45,658 nt of DNA from an uncultured Bacteroidales bacterium (GCA_905235995.1 CAJONI010000011.1:1-45658), one strand, 5' to 3'; shown: positions 6,994 through 16,227, numbered from the stretch's first letter. Numbers and translations: made by a program. The notes: generated from the sequence alone by a model not told the origin.

Positions 6994-9908
6994 CTGCCGC
7001 CTGCATCCTCCTCATTGGCGTCGGATGTACGAGAATGGTCCTGGATCCGATGCCGAGAGACAGGAAGACCTTCGACTGCTTCACGGTGAGCGTGGAGAAT
7101 CCCGGAAGAGCGACAGGCACCAAACTCCACCTGGAGGAAGACGGCTCTTTGAAATGGAGCGGCTCTGACATGATCTACGTCTTCAGCGACGAGCAGGGGC
7201 CCGAACTGTATTACCGGACGGATGATGGATGTTTTCGGGGCGAGCCGGTCACGGGGCATGTATTCTATGCATATCTGAGAAGCAATCCATATATCTCTTA
7301 CGATCCGGAGCACCCTGCTTCGCTCAAATATGTATATGGAAAGTTCGCCTGGGGCAATCAAATCACAAGTATTCTCCCCATGGTAGCCAAAGGAGATGAC
7401 AATAACCTGGTATTCAGGCAAACCTGTGGCCTGATCCATTTCCGTTTCCGGGGAGACGTAAAGCTTAAATCTGTACTGTTCCACCCCAATGGTATGCCAG
7501 CGTCGGGAGAAGGAGAGATCGACCTGACAGCGGAAACGCCGCTGCTGACCGTCACGGAGCCCTATGATAGCGGAGGATGGATTATGGCTGATGACCAGAA
7601 TTCAGGAAAATGGGATTTATACTTTCCGTATCCGGAATCAGTTTTCAAGGAAGGGTTCGAACTTACCGTCAGGTTTGAGGATCCGGCTACCGGCAAGTCG
7701 CATGATTTCCGAAAGAGGAGCTATAAGGATTTTCTCGTCGAAAGAGGTGTCATCAACAATTTCCCCGAAATCGATCTGGATGAAGCGCTGTCCCACAGCG
7801 AAGCCCTTTTTGACATTGAAAGGGAGGCCCTTGTCACTTTCTACCATGCTCTTGGCGGTGACGGCTGGACGGACCATACCGGCTGGTGCTCTGAGAAGCC
7901 CCTGTCGGAGTGGCATGGAGTGACGCTGGACAGTGACGGACACGTTTACGGCCTCAACCTCCAGGATAACAACCTGCAAGGAGAGATTCCACCAGAGATT
8001 GGCGATCTTGAGCGGCTGCGGGACCTGTACTTGTCGGGAGAAGGCATCACCGGACAGATTCCGCCGTCATTGGCAATGCTTCCCGATCTGCAGGTGCTTG
8101 ATATCAACAACACATCGATATCCGGGACAATCCCCGAAGAACTGGCAAATGCCCACAGTCTTTATTGGCTGACGCTCACCAATAATCCGAAATTAGGGGG
8201 GACCATCCCTCCCTTCCTCGGCAGCATGAAGGCTCTTCGCTTTGTCAGCCTGTTCAATTGCAATTTCACAGGAAATCTGCCCGCAGAGATTACAGCGTTG
8301 ACCGAGCTGTCTAGTTTTGAATGTTTTTCAAACCCTTTGTCCGGCAAAGTGCCGGCAGCATTTTCTTCATGGAATCTCTGGGATACGGATTGGGGGTTGA
8401 TGGTGTATGATACCCAACTGGACATCAGCGACGCCATGCCCCACTGTCCGCAGTTCGAGGTTGCCGCAACGGACGGCACCATCCTGACTTCCGACATGCT
8501 GAAGGACAATAGACTTACCCTGCTCTTCTCTTGGCACCTCCTCGACAAGGTGTCCCCACAACTCATCCCCTATGTGGTGAGTGCCTACAATCTTTTCCAC
8601 ACGGAAGGACTCGAGATTGTCGGATATTCACCAATGGAGGATGTTGATGTTACGGCCAAAAGATGGGGAATGGGATGGCGCGACTTCATCTGGGATAGTG
8701 ACCATAATTTCGGACGCAAAAGCAACTTGAATTATCCTGGAACCGGGGGTACTGCCCAGATCTGCGCTTTTGACGATTCAGGCCTGATGGTGTATACCAA
8801 TTTATTCGATGTACGGGACTTTCAATCGTTCATTACGTTCATGGCCGAATGGTTCGACAGTGATTGGACCGGACAATTTGTGGGAGACGTATATGAATCT
8901 ACGGATTTCAGCGCCGACGGGCAGGTCACCGTATTGCAGAAGGCAACCGAAGGCGCCGGCATCGACATCGTCCTGATGGGTGATGCATATTCAGACAGGC
9001 TCATAGCAGACGGGACTTATGAAAGGGTGCTTCGACAGGCCATGGAGGATTTCTTCTCCGTGGAACCTTTCAAATCGCTCAGGAACATGTTCAATGTCAC
9101 GATGGTGACCGCCGTATCCAGGAACGAAAGCTATTTTATGGGGGCAGAGGCAGAGACCGCTTTGTCAGGATGGCATTCCGGTTTTGATCTCGGAGGCGAT
9201 GACAACAAGGTCATGGAGTATGTACATCTTGCTGTCGGAAAGGACAAAGACAACGATGTCGTTCCCATCGTCATAATGAACTATTTTGGGGATGGTGGCG
9301 TCTGTTCTCTTTATGGCGTTCCTCAAGGCTACACCGGCGACTGGGGAAGCGGGCTTGGTATTGCCTATTTCGACAGTGGAAGCGATAGTCATACAATCTG
9401 TCATGAAGCCGGCGGACATGGTTTTGCCAAGCTCGATGATGAATATTATTCGGGCGAAGCAGCACTCACCGATGAAGGAAGGGAATACTACAAAGCCTAT
9501 GCAAAATACGGTTGGTGGAAGAACGTCGATTACGTGAACGACCCGTCCACTGTCAGATGGGCCCGGTTCCTCGCAGATGAACGCTATGCAGATGAAGACC
9601 TAGGAATATATGAAGGGGCCGGAGGCAACTACCGATATGGATTGTACCGTCCCAGCCAGGAGAGTCTCATGAATCGATCCTTCCTTTTCAACGCACCTTC
9701 ACGTGAAGCCATCTGGTACCGGGCACACAAGCTTGCCTACGGAGCAGAGTGGGAATATGACTATGAAGAATTCGTGGCCTGGGATCTCGCGCACCGAAGC
9801 ACGTCATCCAATGTGACGGCCAAGTCCGTTTACGTCGAGAAGGCTCCACGGGTATTCACGCCATCGGTAATCCATCCGCTGTCCTGGGAAGAATCTCGAC
9901 AGCGCTGA
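6972..9908 (+). CDS. M64 (IgA-peptidase-like) lipoprotein with LRR and thioredoxin-like domains
   Basis: The product is 978 residues with lipobox IGVGC (Cys19). An N-terminal beta-rich domain (to about 275) is followed by plant-type leucine-rich repeats at about 280-490 (EREALVTFYHALGGDGWTDH, LNLQDNNLQGEIPPEIGDL, LDINNTSISGTIPEEL). At about 505-630 lies a stretch with TlpA/thioredoxin layout (LTLLFSWHLLDKVSP, GLEIVGYSPMEDVD, AQICAFDDSGLMVYTN) but no CxxC. The C-terminal peptidase carries IVLMGDAYSDR and the metal motif HEAGGHGFAKLDDEY with H811, E812 and H816. M64 enzymes include an IgA1 peptidase, but substrate cannot be told here. The gene is visibly less GC-rich than its neighbours. Confidence 0.82.
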   Translation: MGKNIVLTAACILLIGVGCTRMVLDPMPRDRKTFDCFTVSVENPGRATGTKLHLEEDGSLKWSGSDMIYVFSDEQGPELYYRTDDGCFRGEPVTGHVFYAYLRSNPYISYDPEHPASLKYVYGKFAWGNQITSILPMVAKGDDNNLVFRQTCGLIHFRFRGDVKLKSVLFHPNGMPASGEGEIDLTAETPLLTVTEPYDSGGWIMADDQNSGKWDLYFPYPESVFKEGFELTVRFEDPATGKSHDFRKRSYKDFLVERGVINNFPEIDLDEALSHSEALFDIEREALVTFYHALGGDGWTDHTGWCSEKPLSEWHGVTLDSDGHVYGLNLQDNNLQGEIPPEIGDLERLRDLYLSGEGITGQIPPSLAMLPDLQVLDINNTSISGTIPEELANAHSLYWLTLTNNPKLGGTIPPFLGSMKALRFVSLFNCNFTGNLPAEITALTELSSFECFSNPLSGKVPAAFSSWNLWDTDWGLMVYDTQLDISDAMPHCPQFEVAATDGTILTSDMLKDNRLTLLFSWHLLDKVSPQLIPYVVSAYNLFHTEGLEIVGYSPMEDVDVTAKRWGMGWRDFIWDSDHNFGRKSNLNYPGTGGTAQICAFDDSGLMVYTNLFDVRDFQSFITFMAEWFDSDWTGQFVGDVYESTDFSADGQVTVLQKATEGAGIDIVLMGDAYSDRLIADGTYERVLRQAMEDFFSVEPFKSLRNMFNVTMVTAVSRNESYFMGAEAETALSGWHSGFDLGGDDNKVMEYVHLAVGKDKDNDVVPIVIMNYFGDGGVCSLYGVPQGYTGDWGSGLGIAYFDSGSDSHTICHEAGGHGFAKLDDEYYSGEAALTDEGREYYKAYAKYGWWKNVDYVNDPSTVRWARFLADERYADEDLGIYEGAGGNYRYGLYRPSQESLMNRSFLFNAPSREAIWYRAHKLAYGAEWEYDYEEFVAWDLAHRSTSSNVTAKSVYVEKAPRVFTPSVIHPLSWEESRQR

Positions 9909-9928
9909 TTATTAGTGATGTGGGCTAG

Positions 9929-11410
9929 TTATTCGACTGTCCACTCGCAACCCTCTTTCGTATCCTTCAGTTGCACGCCCAGCTCCTTGAGACGGTCGCG
10001 CAGGCGGTCGCTGGTCGCCCAGTCTTTCTGAGCCTTGGCCTGCTGGCGCTGCTCGACCACAAGACCGATCAGTCCGTCGACCAGCCCGGCGGAAGCCGAA
10101 TCGGAGGCTTCGTCGCAGAGACCCAGCACATCGGAGGTCACTTCTCCGAGGAGGGAAGAGAGCGTATCACGGTCGGCAGGATTGATCTCCAGCAATTTGT
10201 CCTTAACGCTATTGACGATCCTCACGGCGTCGAACAGCACGGAAAGCGCCGTGGGCGTATTGAGGTCGTCGCAAAGGGCTTCGTAGACCTTTTCCGGCAG
10301 TGAGGCTATCTCCGGACGGGCCGCAGCCGTGGGACTGACGGGGATGGATTTCACGTCACGCACGGCCTGCATCAGCCTCCTGTAGCCTTTTTCGGCTGCC
10401 TGCAGGGCTTCGTTGCTGAAGTCAAGCGGGCTGCGGTAGTGGGCCTGGAGGATGAAGAACCTGACGGTCATGGGGCTGTAGGCCTGGTCGAGCACGTCGT
10501 TCCTGCCGGTGAACAATTCGCTGAGGGTGATGAAATTGCCCAGCGACTTGCCCATCTTCTGGCCCTTGATGGTGATCATGTTGTTGTGCATCCAGTAGTG
10601 GACGCCGCCCTGTCCGCGGGAAGCGGTGTTCTGGGCGAGCTCGCACTCGTGGTGCGGGAACATGAGGTCCATGCCGCCGCCGTGGATGTCGAACACGTCG
10701 CCGAGATACTTCTGGCTCATGGCCGAGCACTCGAGGTGCCAGCCCGGGAAGCCTTCGCTCCAGGGTGAGGGCCAGTGCATTATGTGCTCGGGAGCAGCTT
10801 TCTTCCACAGCGCGAAATCGAGCGGTGAACGCTTGTCGTCCTGCCCGTCGAGGCTGCGGGTGCCTTCGCGGGTGTCTTCAAGATTCCGGCCCGAGAGCAC
10901 GCCGTAGTGGTGCTTCTCGTCGTATCTGGCCACGTCGAAATAGATGGAGCCGTTGCTCTCGTAGGCGTAGCCGGCCTCCAGTATCTTCTTCACCAGGGCT
11001 ATCTGCTCGATTATGTGGCCGGAGGCACGGGGCTCGATGGAAGGCGGGAGGACGTTGAGCCGGCGCATGGCCTCATGGTAGCGGAGGGTGTAGGTCTGCA
11101 CGACCTCCATGGGCTCGAGCTGCTCCAGGCGGGCCTTCTTCGCGATCTTGTCTTCTCCCGAGTCGGCGTCGTTCTCCAGATGGCCTACGTCGGTGATGTT
11201 GCGCACGTAACGCACCTGGTAGCCGATCTTGCGCAGGAGACGGAACAGCACGTCGTAGGTGACGCCTGGACGGGCGTGGCCCAGGTGGGCGTCGCCGTAG
11301 ACCGTGGGGCCGCAGACGTAGAGGCCCACCCTGCCGGGATGGACGGGCTTGAAGAGTTCCTTGCTGTGAGAAAGCGTATTATAGATATAGAATTCCCGGG
11401 CCATGGCCAT
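9929..11410 (-). CDS. cysS: Cysteinyl-tRNA synthetase
   Basis: The product is 493 residues from the ATG at 11410 ([13 protein letters not shown]); a longer upstream frame exists but crosses the promoter. Class I signatures are the HIGH equivalent DAHLGHARP and the KMSKS equivalent KMGKSLGN. Zinc-ligand cysteines/histidine appear in [16 protein letters not shown] and PHHECELA. The C-terminus ends in the DALR-type helical domain and an anticodon-binding tail. It charges tRNA-Cys in the cytoplasm. ssb lies 74 bp upstream on the same strand, and a -7 box sits between them, so cysS has its own promoter. Confidence 0.96.
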   Translation of the reverse strand: MAMAREFYIYNTLSHSKELFKPVHPGRVGLYVCGPTVYGDAHLGHARPGVTYDVLFRLLRKIGYQVRYVRNITDVGHLENDADSGEDKIAKKARLEQLEPMEVVQTYTLRYHEAMRRLNVLPPSIEPRASGHIIEQIALVKKILEAGYAYESNGSIYFDVARYDEKHHYGVLSGRNLEDTREGTRSLDGQDDKRSPLDFALWKKAAPEHIMHWPSPWSEGFPGWHLECSAMSQKYLGDVFDIHGGGMDLMFPHHECELAQNTASRGQGGVHYWMHNNMITIKGQKMGKSLGNFITLSELFTGRNDVLDQAYSPMTVRFFILQAHYRSPLDFSNEALQAAEKGYRRLMQAVRDVKSIPVSPTAAARPEIASLPEKVYEALCDDLNTPTALSVLFDAVRIVNSVKDKLLEINPADRDTLSSLLGEVTSDVLGLCDEASDSASAGLVDGLIGLVVEQRQQAKAQKDWATSDRLRDRLKELGVQLKDTKEGCEWTVE

Positions 11411-11431
11411 GTCTTTTTTTGTATTAGAAAA

Positions 11432-11439
11432 CAAAAATA
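11432..11439 (-). promoter_or_regulatory. -7 box of cysS
   Basis: TATTTTTG on the minus strand matches TAnnTTTG, 21 nt before the ATG at 11410, in an AT-rich patch (11411-11453) between ssb and cysS. Confidence 0.65.
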
Positions 11440-11484
11440 CGTATTTTTTTAGAATCTGTGGCACATGGCCCGGTCCTTCTTCCG

Positions 11485-11832
11485 CTACTCCTGGAGTGCG
11501 GGCACACAAGGCTCAAGGCGACCGGCCACCACCTCTACGATGTTTCTCTCGGCACCGTCGGTCCCGGTGAAGCGGGTGCTTCTCAGCCGCCCCACCAGAG
11601 AGACGAAAGCGCCCTTGTGGATGTTCTTGAAGTCGGTGATGTTCCTGCCGGCCCAGGCCGTGACGTTGTGCCAGGTGGTCTCTTCACGGAGCTCGCCGTT
11701 CTTGCCGCGGAAGGCTTCGTTGGTAGCCAGGGAGAAACGGGCCAATTGTGAGTCACCTACGGTGATGATTTTTGGGTCATGGCCCACGCGTCCGCGGAGC
11801 TCCACCCTGTTCAGAAATTCATTTGCGATCAT
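11485..11832 (-). CDS. ssb: Short single-stranded DNA-binding protein
   Basis: The 115-residue product is an OB fold of SSB type: [20 protein letters not shown], a central [11 protein letters not shown]...[12 protein letters not shown] block and [18 protein letters not shown]. It binds and protects single-stranded DNA. The protein stops directly after the OB fold ([13 protein letters not shown]) and has neither the flexible linker nor the acidic DDDIPF-like tip that recruits partners in long SSBs. Short SSB paralogues exist in Bacteroidetes, so this may be the secondary copy. The start at 11832 fits the family N-terminus. About 200 bp of non-coding DNA lies upstream. Confidence 0.9.
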   Translation of the reverse strand: MIANEFLNRVELRGRVGHDPKIITVGDSQLARFSLATNEAFRGKNGELREETTWHNVTAWAGRNITDFKNIHKGAFVSLVGRLRSTRFTGTDGAERNIVEVVAGRLEPCVPALQE

Positions 11833-11892
11833 TGCGATTTGTGTTTAAAAGGTTCTGGCCGCAAAGTAAGGGTGCCTGAAGCCGCCAATCCA

Positions 11893-11922
11893 GCCGCTAA
11901 ACGCTTAGAAACGTTTATCGGC
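11893..11922. other. Hairpin-forming sequence between ssb and the zinc-ribbon gene
   Basis: The 204-bp gap 11833-12036 has no gene. It contains an imperfect hairpin: GCCG (11893-11896) pairs with CGGC (11919-11922), and after one mismatch TAAACG (11898-11903) pairs with CGTTTA (11912-11917) around an 8-nt loop CTTAGAAA. No T tract follows on either strand, so it is not a standard terminator. It could be a structured ssb leader or a protein site. Confidence 0.35.
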
Positions 11923-12006
11923 GGCCCGGAAAAGTTGGATTATCGCCGCCTTTTTCGAGAATCGGTAAATCGCATCCCGGAGTTTTTATTTGTAAGCGGG
12001 AGCACA

Positions 12007-12014
12007 TATCTTTG
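12007..12014 (+). promoter_or_regulatory. -7 box of the zinc-ribbon gene
   Basis: TATCTTTG is an exact TAnnTTTG match, 22 nt before the ATG at 12037. Confidence 0.68.
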
Positions 12015-12036
12015 CCTGTGTAAAAGATTGTAGAAG

Positions 12037-12396
12037 ATGGAGAAATACTGTACGCGCTGCGGCCGGCCCCTGCAGGGGCGCCTGGACAAGAAATTCTGCG
12101 ACGACGGCTGCCGGATCGAATGGCACAACGAGCAGAGGAGGAAAAGACAGAAGGAACTGAGGGTCTTCAATGTGATCCTGGAACAGAACTGGAGGATACT
12201 CGCGGCTCTGCTGAGGAAAGGTCAAAGGACCATAAGCGTCAAGGACCTGGCTCTCAAGCAATTCAATTTCGAGATTTATACGGCGACAAACCGCCGCTTC
12301 CTCGCATGGCGTATCTACTGGTGCTACAACTACGCCTACAGTATCTCACCTGCAGGGACGGTCCGCATCCTTCCGCCCCAGCGGGCGAGACCCTGA
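12037..12396 (+). CDS. Conserved small zinc-ribbon protein of unknown function
   Basis: The product is 119 residues. The N-terminus forms a zinc ribbon with C-x2-C (YCTRCGRPL) and C-x3-C (KKFCDDGCR) at about residues 5-25, followed by a basic helix (HNEQRRKRQKELR) and a compact C-terminal half ending in FLAWRIYWCYNYAYSISPAG. The pattern resembles small Bacteroidetes proteins I know only as hypothetical. The ribbon plus basic helix suggests nucleic-acid contact, which is inference. It has its own promoter box and is followed 43 bp later by the MMPL gene with a separate one. Confidence 0.75.
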   Translation: MEKYCTRCGRPLQGRLDKKFCDDGCRIEWHNEQRRKRQKELRVFNVILEQNWRILAALLRKGQRTISVKDLALKQFNFEIYTATNRRFLAWRIYWCYNYAYSISPAGTVRILPPQRARP

Positions 12397-12438
12397 GCCT
12401 GACGACGTTCTTATTATTGGGTCTGAGCCGATTATTAT

Positions 12439-12446
12439 TATCTTTG
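12439..12446 (+). promoter_or_regulatory. -7 box of the MMPL exporter gene
   Basis: TATCTTTG, an exact match, ends only 4 nt (CGGG) before the GTG at 12451. The transcript start should fall at or next to the start codon, implying a leaderless mRNA. Confidence 0.65.
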
Positions 12447-12450
12447 CGGG

Positions 12451-15426
12451 GTGAAAAAGCTCGCCCGGTTCTTCGTCCGCTACAGGAATGTCTGGATGGT
12501 GCTGTCAGTCGTCCTGACAGTTGTCTGCATCATTCTCATTCCCAAGGTCAACGTCAATTACGACCTGACCACGTACCTGCCCGGCAAGTCGCAGATGAAA
12601 CAGGGAATCGACCGGATACACCAGGACATGCCGCAGGTCGACACGCGGATGCGTTCGCTCGACATCATGTTCTCCGTCCCGGTGGACGAGGTACGGATGC
12701 GCGCGGTCCTCGATTCAATTACCGGCGGGCTCACTTTCCTCGGCGTTCAGGAGAAACAACCCTACACCCTCTTCCAGTACCGGGTGTCGGGAGACTCTGA
12801 CCCCGTGAGCATCAAGAAGACCGTCAAGCGGCATTTCGGGACGGCCGTCGACGTGGAAGTCGAGGGAGAAACCCAGATGCCGGCCAACCTGACAGGCATA
12901 CTGCTGCTCGGCGTCGCACTTGCCGGCCTCATCCTGATCATAATGTGCGCATCCTGGGCCGACGTCCCGCTGATACTGCTGACGCTGGGCATCGCCGTGG
13001 CGCTCAACGCGGGAACCAACGCCCTGCTGGAAAGCATCTCCCAGGTAACCAGCTCCATGGTGGCCGTGCTTCAGATGGTCCTCTCGATGGACTATGCCAT
13101 AATCGTGCTCAACCGCTACCGGCAGGAGAGGGCGCTCGACAAGGCAAAGGAAGAGGCTATGGAAGCTGCCCTGGCCGGAGCTGCGCCCTCGGTGCTTAGC
13201 AGCGCCTTCACCACCATAGTCAGCCTCCTGATGCTCGCCTTCATGCAGTTCAAGATCGGAGCCGACCTGGGCTTAATCCTTTCCAAGGGAGTGTTTTTCA
13301 GCATGCTCAGCGCATTCACCGTAATGCCCTGGCTGATCCTGAGGTTCGACAGGGGCATCATGAACTCCCGGAAAAAGATTCCATCCCTGCCATCTGCATC
13401 ACTTGCCCGTTTCGAGATGCGCTTCCGCATCCCCCTGGCCATCCTTTTCATTGGAGTGGCCGTCGGATCGTTCATACTGCAGAAGCAGACTGTCATATCT
13501 TTCTCAGCCGGCTTCCCCAACGAGATCACGGAGAAGTTCCCGCCCAAGAACCCGATGATGCTCCTCTACGACACGTCCGAGGAAGCATCGGTACCTCCGA
13601 TCCTGGATTCCCTGTCCCGGCATCCTGAAGTCATCTCCGCCCTGAGTTATCCCAGCCTGGCCCTGAAGGGTTTCACCGCTGCGGAAATGGCGGAACGCTT
13701 TTCGACAATCTCGCCCATGGTCAGCGAAGAACTGCTCAGTATCGTCTATTACGCGCAGTCGCATCCGAAACGCACCGAGCGTTTCAGCCTGCAGCAGATA
13801 GCCAAACTCGCAGAAGAGGCAGCCGACAGCGGCCTGGTGCCGGAGCAATTCGACATGGAAGCGATGAAAGAAAGATTCATGGCCGCACTCGAACCTTCTG
13901 AACCCGAGCCAGTGCCGGAACCTGAACCAGTGGCCGTGGCGGAACCGGAGCCGGAGCCAGAACCTGAAGCCGAAGCCGAAGTGGAGACGGAACCTGAACC
14001 GGCTCCCGCCGACACTGTCGTGACCCCGAACCGTTATACCTACGAGAGCGTCACACGGCAGATGAGCGCCCGGGAGATGGCCGATTCGACCGGACTGTCG
14101 CGTACCGCGATATCCGCCGTCTATCGCATGGCCGGACGTACCGGAAAAACGGGCGCCACCATGTCGCCCTACGAATTCCTGACCTTCATTGACAGCACAC
14201 TGCTCAACAACAAGCGGTATGCCTCCTTCGTTACGGCAGATCAAATCGACGAACTCCATGAAAAACTGGCCCAAGTCAAAGCCGCCATGGCCGCAGGGCC
14301 TGCCCTTCCGCCTGAAGCTCCGGTCGACGCCGTAGCCGCAGCCGACACCCTGCTGCTTGCCGCAGCGATTCCGGAAGAGGCGGAAGAGCATGAGCTCCAG
14401 CCTGAACCCAGACAAGAGCCGGAACCTGAACCTGAGCCAGAGCCTACGCCCCTGGAACTGCTGGTGGAAGCCTACCTGTCGGGCGAGCGCTGCAGCGCAA
14501 CCCGCACCGGCTCCCTGCTCCGGGCAGCCGGGATTCCCATAGAGCAGTCCGATCTCGACCTGCTCTACCTCTACGCCGGCTCACAGCGCTATGCCGATCC
14601 TGAGCAGGAGATGTCTGTCATGGGGCTGGTGAACTACCTGTCCGACACACTCCTCGCCGATCCCGCCCTGTCACGCTTCGTGGCCGATTCGTTGAAGAAC
14701 AATCTGGCCGAGGCACGGGAACTGCTCGATGAGGGCGTCGCGACGCTGCACGGCGAAAAATTCTCAATGGCCGCCTTCGTCACCGGTTTCCCGAGGGAAT
14801 CCGACGAGACCTTCTCGTTCTTAGACGAAGCGCTCACGCTCTCGGACCAGCATCTCGAAAAAGAACACTATCTGATAGCGGAGTCGGAAATGTTCAAGGA
14901 GCTGAAGGAATCCTTCCCCATGGAGCTCCTGCTGCTGACCCTGCTGACCGTGGGGGCCATCTTCGTCATCGTGGCAATCACCTTCCGTTCAGCCGTAGTT
15001 CCCATCCCGCTCATCATGACCGTCCTCTCGGGTGTCTATATCAACGTGTATGTCAGCGGTCTGGGCGGCAACACCCTTTTCTTCCTGGCATATCTCATCG
15101 TGCAGGGCATCCTGATGGGTGCGATCATCGACTATTCCATCCTGCTGACGAACTATTACCGTGAGAGCCGCCGCACCAACGGCGTCGCCAAGGCCCTTGC
15201 CGACGCCTACCGGGGCGCAGGGCACTCCATCCTCACCTCCGGCCTGATCATCGTCTGCACACCGTTCCTGATGTACATGACCATCGACGACCACATGATA
15301 GCAATGATCCTCAAGAGCCTGTGCATCGGTGCACTGGCCTCGATCCTCATAATACTTCTGATTTTCCCGGGCATGATGGCGCTGCTCGACCGGTTCATGG
15401 CCGGCAGGAAGGCCCTCAGGGACTGA
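12451..15426 (+). CDS. MMPL/RND-superfamily membrane exporter with repeat-bearing loop
   Basis: The 991-residue product starts at GTG 12451, because the basic N-terminus (KKLARFFVRYRN) before the first membrane helix is typical. The usual RND plan is visible: helix near 15-32, a short loop, about five helices between 148 and 345, a large loop, then the second helix set from 824. The GxxxD-type segment SMDYAII and its copy AIIDYSILL are proton-relay candidates. The second loop (about 345-820) carries three helical repeats (near 425-480, 550-615, 698-765) joined by Pro-Glu linkers. It probably exports lipids or hydrophobic compounds, but the substrate is unknown. Confidence 0.88.
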   Translation: MKKLARFFVRYRNVWMVLSVVLTVVCIILIPKVNVNYDLTTYLPGKSQMKQGIDRIHQDMPQVDTRMRSLDIMFSVPVDEVRMRAVLDSITGGLTFLGVQEKQPYTLFQYRVSGDSDPVSIKKTVKRHFGTAVDVEVEGETQMPANLTGILLLGVALAGLILIIMCASWADVPLILLTLGIAVALNAGTNALLESISQVTSSMVAVLQMVLSMDYAIIVLNRYRQERALDKAKEEAMEAALAGAAPSVLSSAFTTIVSLLMLAFMQFKIGADLGLILSKGVFFSMLSAFTVMPWLILRFDRGIMNSRKKIPSLPSASLARFEMRFRIPLAILFIGVAVGSFILQKQTVISFSAGFPNEITEKFPPKNPMMLLYDTSEEASVPPILDSLSRHPEVISALSYPSLALKGFTAAEMAERFSTISPMVSEELLSIVYYAQSHPKRTERFSLQQIAKLAEEAADSGLVPEQFDMEAMKERFMAALEPSEPEPVPEPEPVAVAEPEPEPEPEAEAEVETEPEPAPADTVVTPNRYTYESVTRQMSAREMADSTGLSRTAISAVYRMAGRTGKTGATMSPYEFLTFIDSTLLNNKRYASFVTADQIDELHEKLAQVKAAMAAGPALPPEAPVDAVAAADTLLLAAAIPEEAEEHELQPEPRQEPEPEPEPEPTPLELLVEAYLSGERCSATRTGSLLRAAGIPIEQSDLDLLYLYAGSQRYADPEQEMSVMGLVNYLSDTLLADPALSRFVADSLKNNLAEARELLDEGVATLHGEKFSMAAFVTGFPRESDETFSFLDEALTLSDQHLEKEHYLIAESEMFKELKESFPMELLLLTLLTVGAIFVIVAITFRSAVVPIPLIMTVLSGVYINVYVSGLGGNTLFFLAYLIVQGILMGAIIDYSILLTNYYRESRRTNGVAKALADAYRGAGHSILTSGLIIVCTPFLMYMTIDDHMIAMILKSLCIGALASILIILLIFPGMMALLDRFMAGRKALRD
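13891..14010 (+). repeat. Pro-Glu coding repeat, linker 1 of the MMPL exporter
   Basis: Degenerate 6-bp units (GAACCT/GAGCCG-like) encode an EPEP-rich stretch at about residues 481-520, shading into EAEAEVETEPEPAP. It separates helical repeats 1 and 2. Such a linker is expected to be extended and negatively charged, spanning periplasm. Confidence 0.85.
14392..14455 (+). repeat. Pro-Glu coding repeat, linker 2 of the MMPL exporter
   Basis: A second short run encodes about residues 648-669 (EPRQEPEPEPEPEPTP), between helical repeats 2 and 3. It has the same composition and codon pattern as linker 1. Confidence 0.82.
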
Positions 15427-15428
15427 CG

Positions 15429-16208
15429 CTACTTCGCAGTATAGGAGTCGGCCGCGGCCTTCATGCGGGCGGCGCGCTCCGCCGTGGCGGGATGCGAGGA
15501 GAAAGCAGTCTGCACCCCCGTGGGAATCGAACCGGACTCTCCAGCGAGCTTCATGAGCTTTTGAAGCGAGTTGTACATGCTGTAGGGACTGTAGCCCTGC
15601 TCGATGGCAAACTGGAAGCCGTTCTGGTCGGCTGCGAACTCCTGCTGCTGGGAATACTGGGCGCTGAGATAGCTCTGCGCTATGTCGCCCAGCAGGCTGG
15701 CCGACAGCGTTCCCAGCATGGTCCCGGTCGAATAGAGGGCCAGGCGGGCGGCATAGGTCATGTAGGTCTTCTTCATCGCGTTCTTGGTGTCCTTGTTGCG
15801 GACGTGGCCCATCTCGTGGCCGATGACGGCCATAAGTTCGGCGTCATCCATCACGTCCATCAGGCCCGAATACACACGTATCGAACCGTCGCCGCAGGCG
15901 AAGGCGTTGACCTCGTCGGTCTTGTAGACCTTGAGGTTGATGGGGATGCCGTCGATGCTCTTCACCTTGGACATCAGCCTGCGCATGCGGGCATCGTAGG
16001 CGCCTGTTTCAACGGTGTTGCAGGAATCCATGTAGGCGACTGTCTGTGCGCTGAGTTCGGCGATCTGTTCGTCGGAAATGGTAAGGGCCGTAGCTGCAGT
16101 GCCGGCAGCCATGGCCAGGGCACTGGTGTTGATGTTTTTCTGGCTTATCACGCCGCAGCCTGAAAGCACGACGATGGCCAGCAATGATGCGATGACTGAT
16201 CTTTTCAT
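15429..16208 (-). CDS. M48 family metalloprotease lipoprotein
   Basis: The 259-residue product has a lipobox signal (AIVVLSGC, Cys18) and the peptidase motif HEMGH in AVIGHEMGHVRNKDT, with a downstream glutamate in QEFAADQNG as third zinc ligand. It resembles the LoiP/YcaL group of outer-membrane-anchored periplasmic proteases that act on misfolded envelope proteins. The C-terminal SSHPATAERAARM block is typical. It is convergent with the MMPL gene (2-bp gap) and divergent from tcdA. Only a weak promoter match (TAACTTCG at 16216-16223, minus strand) is visible. Confidence 0.92.
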   Translation of the reverse strand: MKRSVIASLLAIVVLSGCGVISQKNINTSALAMAAGTAATALTISDEQIAELSAQTVAYMDSCNTVETGAYDARMRRLMSKVKSIDGIPINLKVYKTDEVNAFACGDGSIRVYSGLMDVMDDAELMAVIGHEMGHVRNKDTKNAMKKTYMTYAARLALYSTGTMLGTLSASLLGDIAQSYLSAQYSQQQEFAADQNGFQFAIEQGYSPYSMYNSLQKLMKLAGESGSIPTGVQTAFSSHPATAERAARMKAAADSYTAK

Positions 16209-16227
16209 AATGGAACGAAGTTAAGGA

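Noticed and set aside
11411-11509. Longer N-terminus of CysS
   Set aside because: It includes the -7 box and part of ssb, and the family N-terminus begins at [13 protein letters not shown].
13891-14455. CRISPR-like or tandem satellite repeat
   Set aside because: The repetition is of coding origin (Pro-Glu codons) within a continuous exporter frame and has no spacers.
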